In this document: piece by piece, positions 63,047-64,000 of the stretch
Numbering within the stretch: the stretch's first letter is position 1
Layout of the letters: the number at the start of each line of letters is the position of its first letter
DNA from: TMED27 sp963922705
GTDB taxonomy: Bacteria; Pseudomonadota; Alphaproteobacteria; Micavibrionales; Micavibrionaceae
Reading direction: 5' to 3'
Assembly: GCA_963922705.1 (NCBI GenBank)
Contig: CAWUJS010000004.1
Coordinates: forward strand, 1 to 64,000
Length of the DNA: 64,000 nt
Position numbers and translations under genes: made by a program
The notes under the pieces: model-generated
The model's input: the letters and a program-made list of their open reading frames with translations, nothing else
Databases searched by the model: none
Told to the model about the DNA's origin: nothing

Positions 63047-63065
63047 AAAAAAAGAAAGAATGATT

Positions 63066-63539
63066 ATGGATCAAATACCCATAACAAAATACGGTTTTGA
63101 AAAGTTAGAAGCGGAATTCGATGATTTAAAAACCGTTCAGCGTCCGAACGTGATTGAAGCAATCGCGGCAGCGCGTGAGCATGGTGATTTAAAGGAAAAT
63201 GCGGAATATCACGCTGCGCGCGAACAACAGAGCTTTATTGAAGGCCGTATCCAAGAGCTTGAGGCTGTTCTTGGGCGGGCTCAAGTTATTGACCCTGCAG
63301 CGCTGTCCGGTGATACAGTCAAGTTTGGCGCAACTGTTGAGATTGTTGATGAAGAAACAGATGAAGAAGCGACTTATCAGATTGTTGGTGATTATGAAGC
63401 GGATTTGGATAATGGAAAAATTTCGATTAGCTCCCCGATTGCACGTGGTTTAATCGGTAAAGCAGAAGGTGATTCTGTTGTGATCAAAACACCAAAAGGC
63501 GCGCGGGATTATGAAATTTTGAGTGTTTGCTACAAATAG
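63066..63539 (+). CDS. greA: Transcription elongation factor GreA
   Basis: 157 residues from ATG 63066. ATG 63060, two codons earlier, is also possible. The N-terminal coiled coil (1-75) carries the acidic tip DLKENAEYHAAREQQ (about 41-55) that reaches the polymerase active site. The C-terminal FKBP-like domain includes GATVEIVDEETDEEATYQIVG and the closing ISSPIARGLIGKAEGD. It rescues backtracked RNA polymerase. Upstream sequence is a dense group of palindromic repeats. Confidence 0.96.
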   Translation: MDQIPITKYGFEKLEAEFDDLKTVQRPNVIEAIAAAREHGDLKENAEYHAAREQQSFIEGRIQELEAVLGRAQVIDPAALSGDTVKFGATVEIVDEETDEEATYQIVGDYEADLDNGKISISSPIARGLIGKAEGDSVVIKTPKGARDYEILSVCYK

Positions 63540-63587
63540 CTGTTTTTTTGGCGGGTCCGACCCGAAATTCGGGCCCAGTCCAGTGTT

Positions 63588-64000
63588 TCAGTCCAAATCA
63601 ATCGGAACGCCAGGATCGTTTTTAGCACTACGAATAGCGAGCGACGATTTTACAGATGTAACATTCGGTGCAGCGGTTAGTTTTTCTGTTAGAAAATCCT
63701 GATAATTATCCCAATCTTTGGCAACGATTTTCAGCATAAAATCTACGTCTCCTGCCAACATGTGGCATTCGCGCACCATTGGCCAGCTTTTAATACTAGC
63801 TTCAAACTGCTCAAGGTCTTTTTCTGCCTGGGATGTCAGTTTTACGAGGGCAAAAACCGTAACACCATAACCCAAAACACCCGGATTCACTTGCGCATGA
63901 TAACTTGTGATATAACCTGCATCTTCCAGAGCTCGCACACGGCGTAAACATGGCGGCGCGGAAATACCAACATTCTTGGCAAGATCAACATTGGTTATAC
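63588..64000 (-). CDS. Lrp/AsnC-family regulator, partial (5' end outside window)
   Basis: 137 residues visible, running off the window edge. The end of the helix-turn-helix is seen (VDLAKNVGISAPPCLRRVRALEDAGYI, cut here in the first helices), followed by the ligand-binding RAM domain (about YHAQVNPGVLGYGVTVFALVK to VKSSLAIRS), with the MLAGDVDFMLKI strand typical of the family. It converges with greA, with 48 bp between the stops. The target genes are unknown. Confidence 0.92.
   Translation of the reverse strand, partial: ITNVDLAKNVGISAPPCLRRVRALEDAGYITSYHAQVNPGVLGYGVTVFALVKLTSQAEKDLEQFEASIKSWPMVRECHMLAGDVDFMLKIVAKDWDNYQDFLTEKLTAAPNVTSVKSSLAIRSAKNDPGVPIDLD

Noticed and set aside
63012..63065. 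N-terminal extension of GreA from an upstream start
   Set aside because: The extra residues are encoded by the end of a palindromic repeat, and GreA proteins normally begin right at the MDQIPIT-like segment.
63553..63576. Terminator between greA and the Lrp-type gene
   Set aside because: An 8-bp imperfect stem (GGGTCCGA / TCGGGCCC) is present but is not followed by a T run on either strand, so I did not list it.

Overview
The window looks like chromosome from a Gram-negative alphaproteobacterium. It has LPS genes (waaA, lpxK, lpxL), an ornithine-lipid pair (olsB, olsA) followed by a DUF3126 gene, which is an alphaproteobacterial family, a eukaryote-like type II glutamine synthetase, a class II DAHP synthase, and many short palindromic repeats of the kind seen in Rickettsiales and related alphaproteobacteria. 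Base composition by eye is moderate to low GC. The genus cannot be fixed from sequence reading alone. Most genes are ordinary housekeeping genes, interleaved with orphan genes that I could not assign.

Layout. 1-503: palindromic repeats and tRNA-Trp. 795-12292 (minus strand): a type IV pilus operon in the order pilB, pilC, a PilM/PilN-like fusion, pilO-like, pilP-like, an ABC ATPase, a TPR protein, pilD, pilT, pilU, with no secretin or pilin in view. 12508-13623: glnII. 13866-21122: two large orphan proteins with membrane and coiled-coil segments, a TIR-bounded repeat, tRNA-Arg, an exported coiled-coil protein and an orphan membrane protein. 21184-26102: olsB-olsA-DUF3126, then a set of exported orphans including a paralogous pair. 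26144-30640: waaA-lpxK-lpxL-gor. 30637-38226: a class I phosphodiesterase-like protein, aroF, nadE, gltX, trmJ and small unknowns. 38415-43232: rpsD, a chemoreceptor, a SulP transporter and tRNA-Ile(CAU). 43273-47079: an AlkB-like/BMT5-like two-gene operon, an mTERF-like helical-repeat protein and a GGDEF protein. 47120-51017: dnaG-rpoD. 51211-54397: small ORF, repeats, two orphans and yqeY, whose 3' end is duplicated on the far side of one orphan. 54496-61210: carA, sbtA, sbtB, a GxxExxY protein and carB. 61280-64000: an orphan, a cluster of palindromes, greA and a partial Lrp/AsnC regulator.

How they work together. The pilus genes cover assembly motor, inner-membrane platform, alignment subcomplex, prepilin peptidase and two retraction motors. 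The car locus joins a bicarbonate transporter and its PII-like partner to carbamoyl-phosphate synthetase, which consumes bicarbonate. The LPS block supplies late lipid A/Kdo steps, and olsBA makes ornithine lipid.

Most notable: palindromic repeat units lying in frame inside nadE and carB at interdomain linkers; an 83-bp exact direct repeat of the yqeY 3' end bracketing an orphan gene; an AlkB/BMT5-like operon with a terminator in its leader; an mTERF-like protein in a bacterium with a promoter that would give a leaderless transcript; and the carbamoyl-phosphate/bicarbonate gene cluster.
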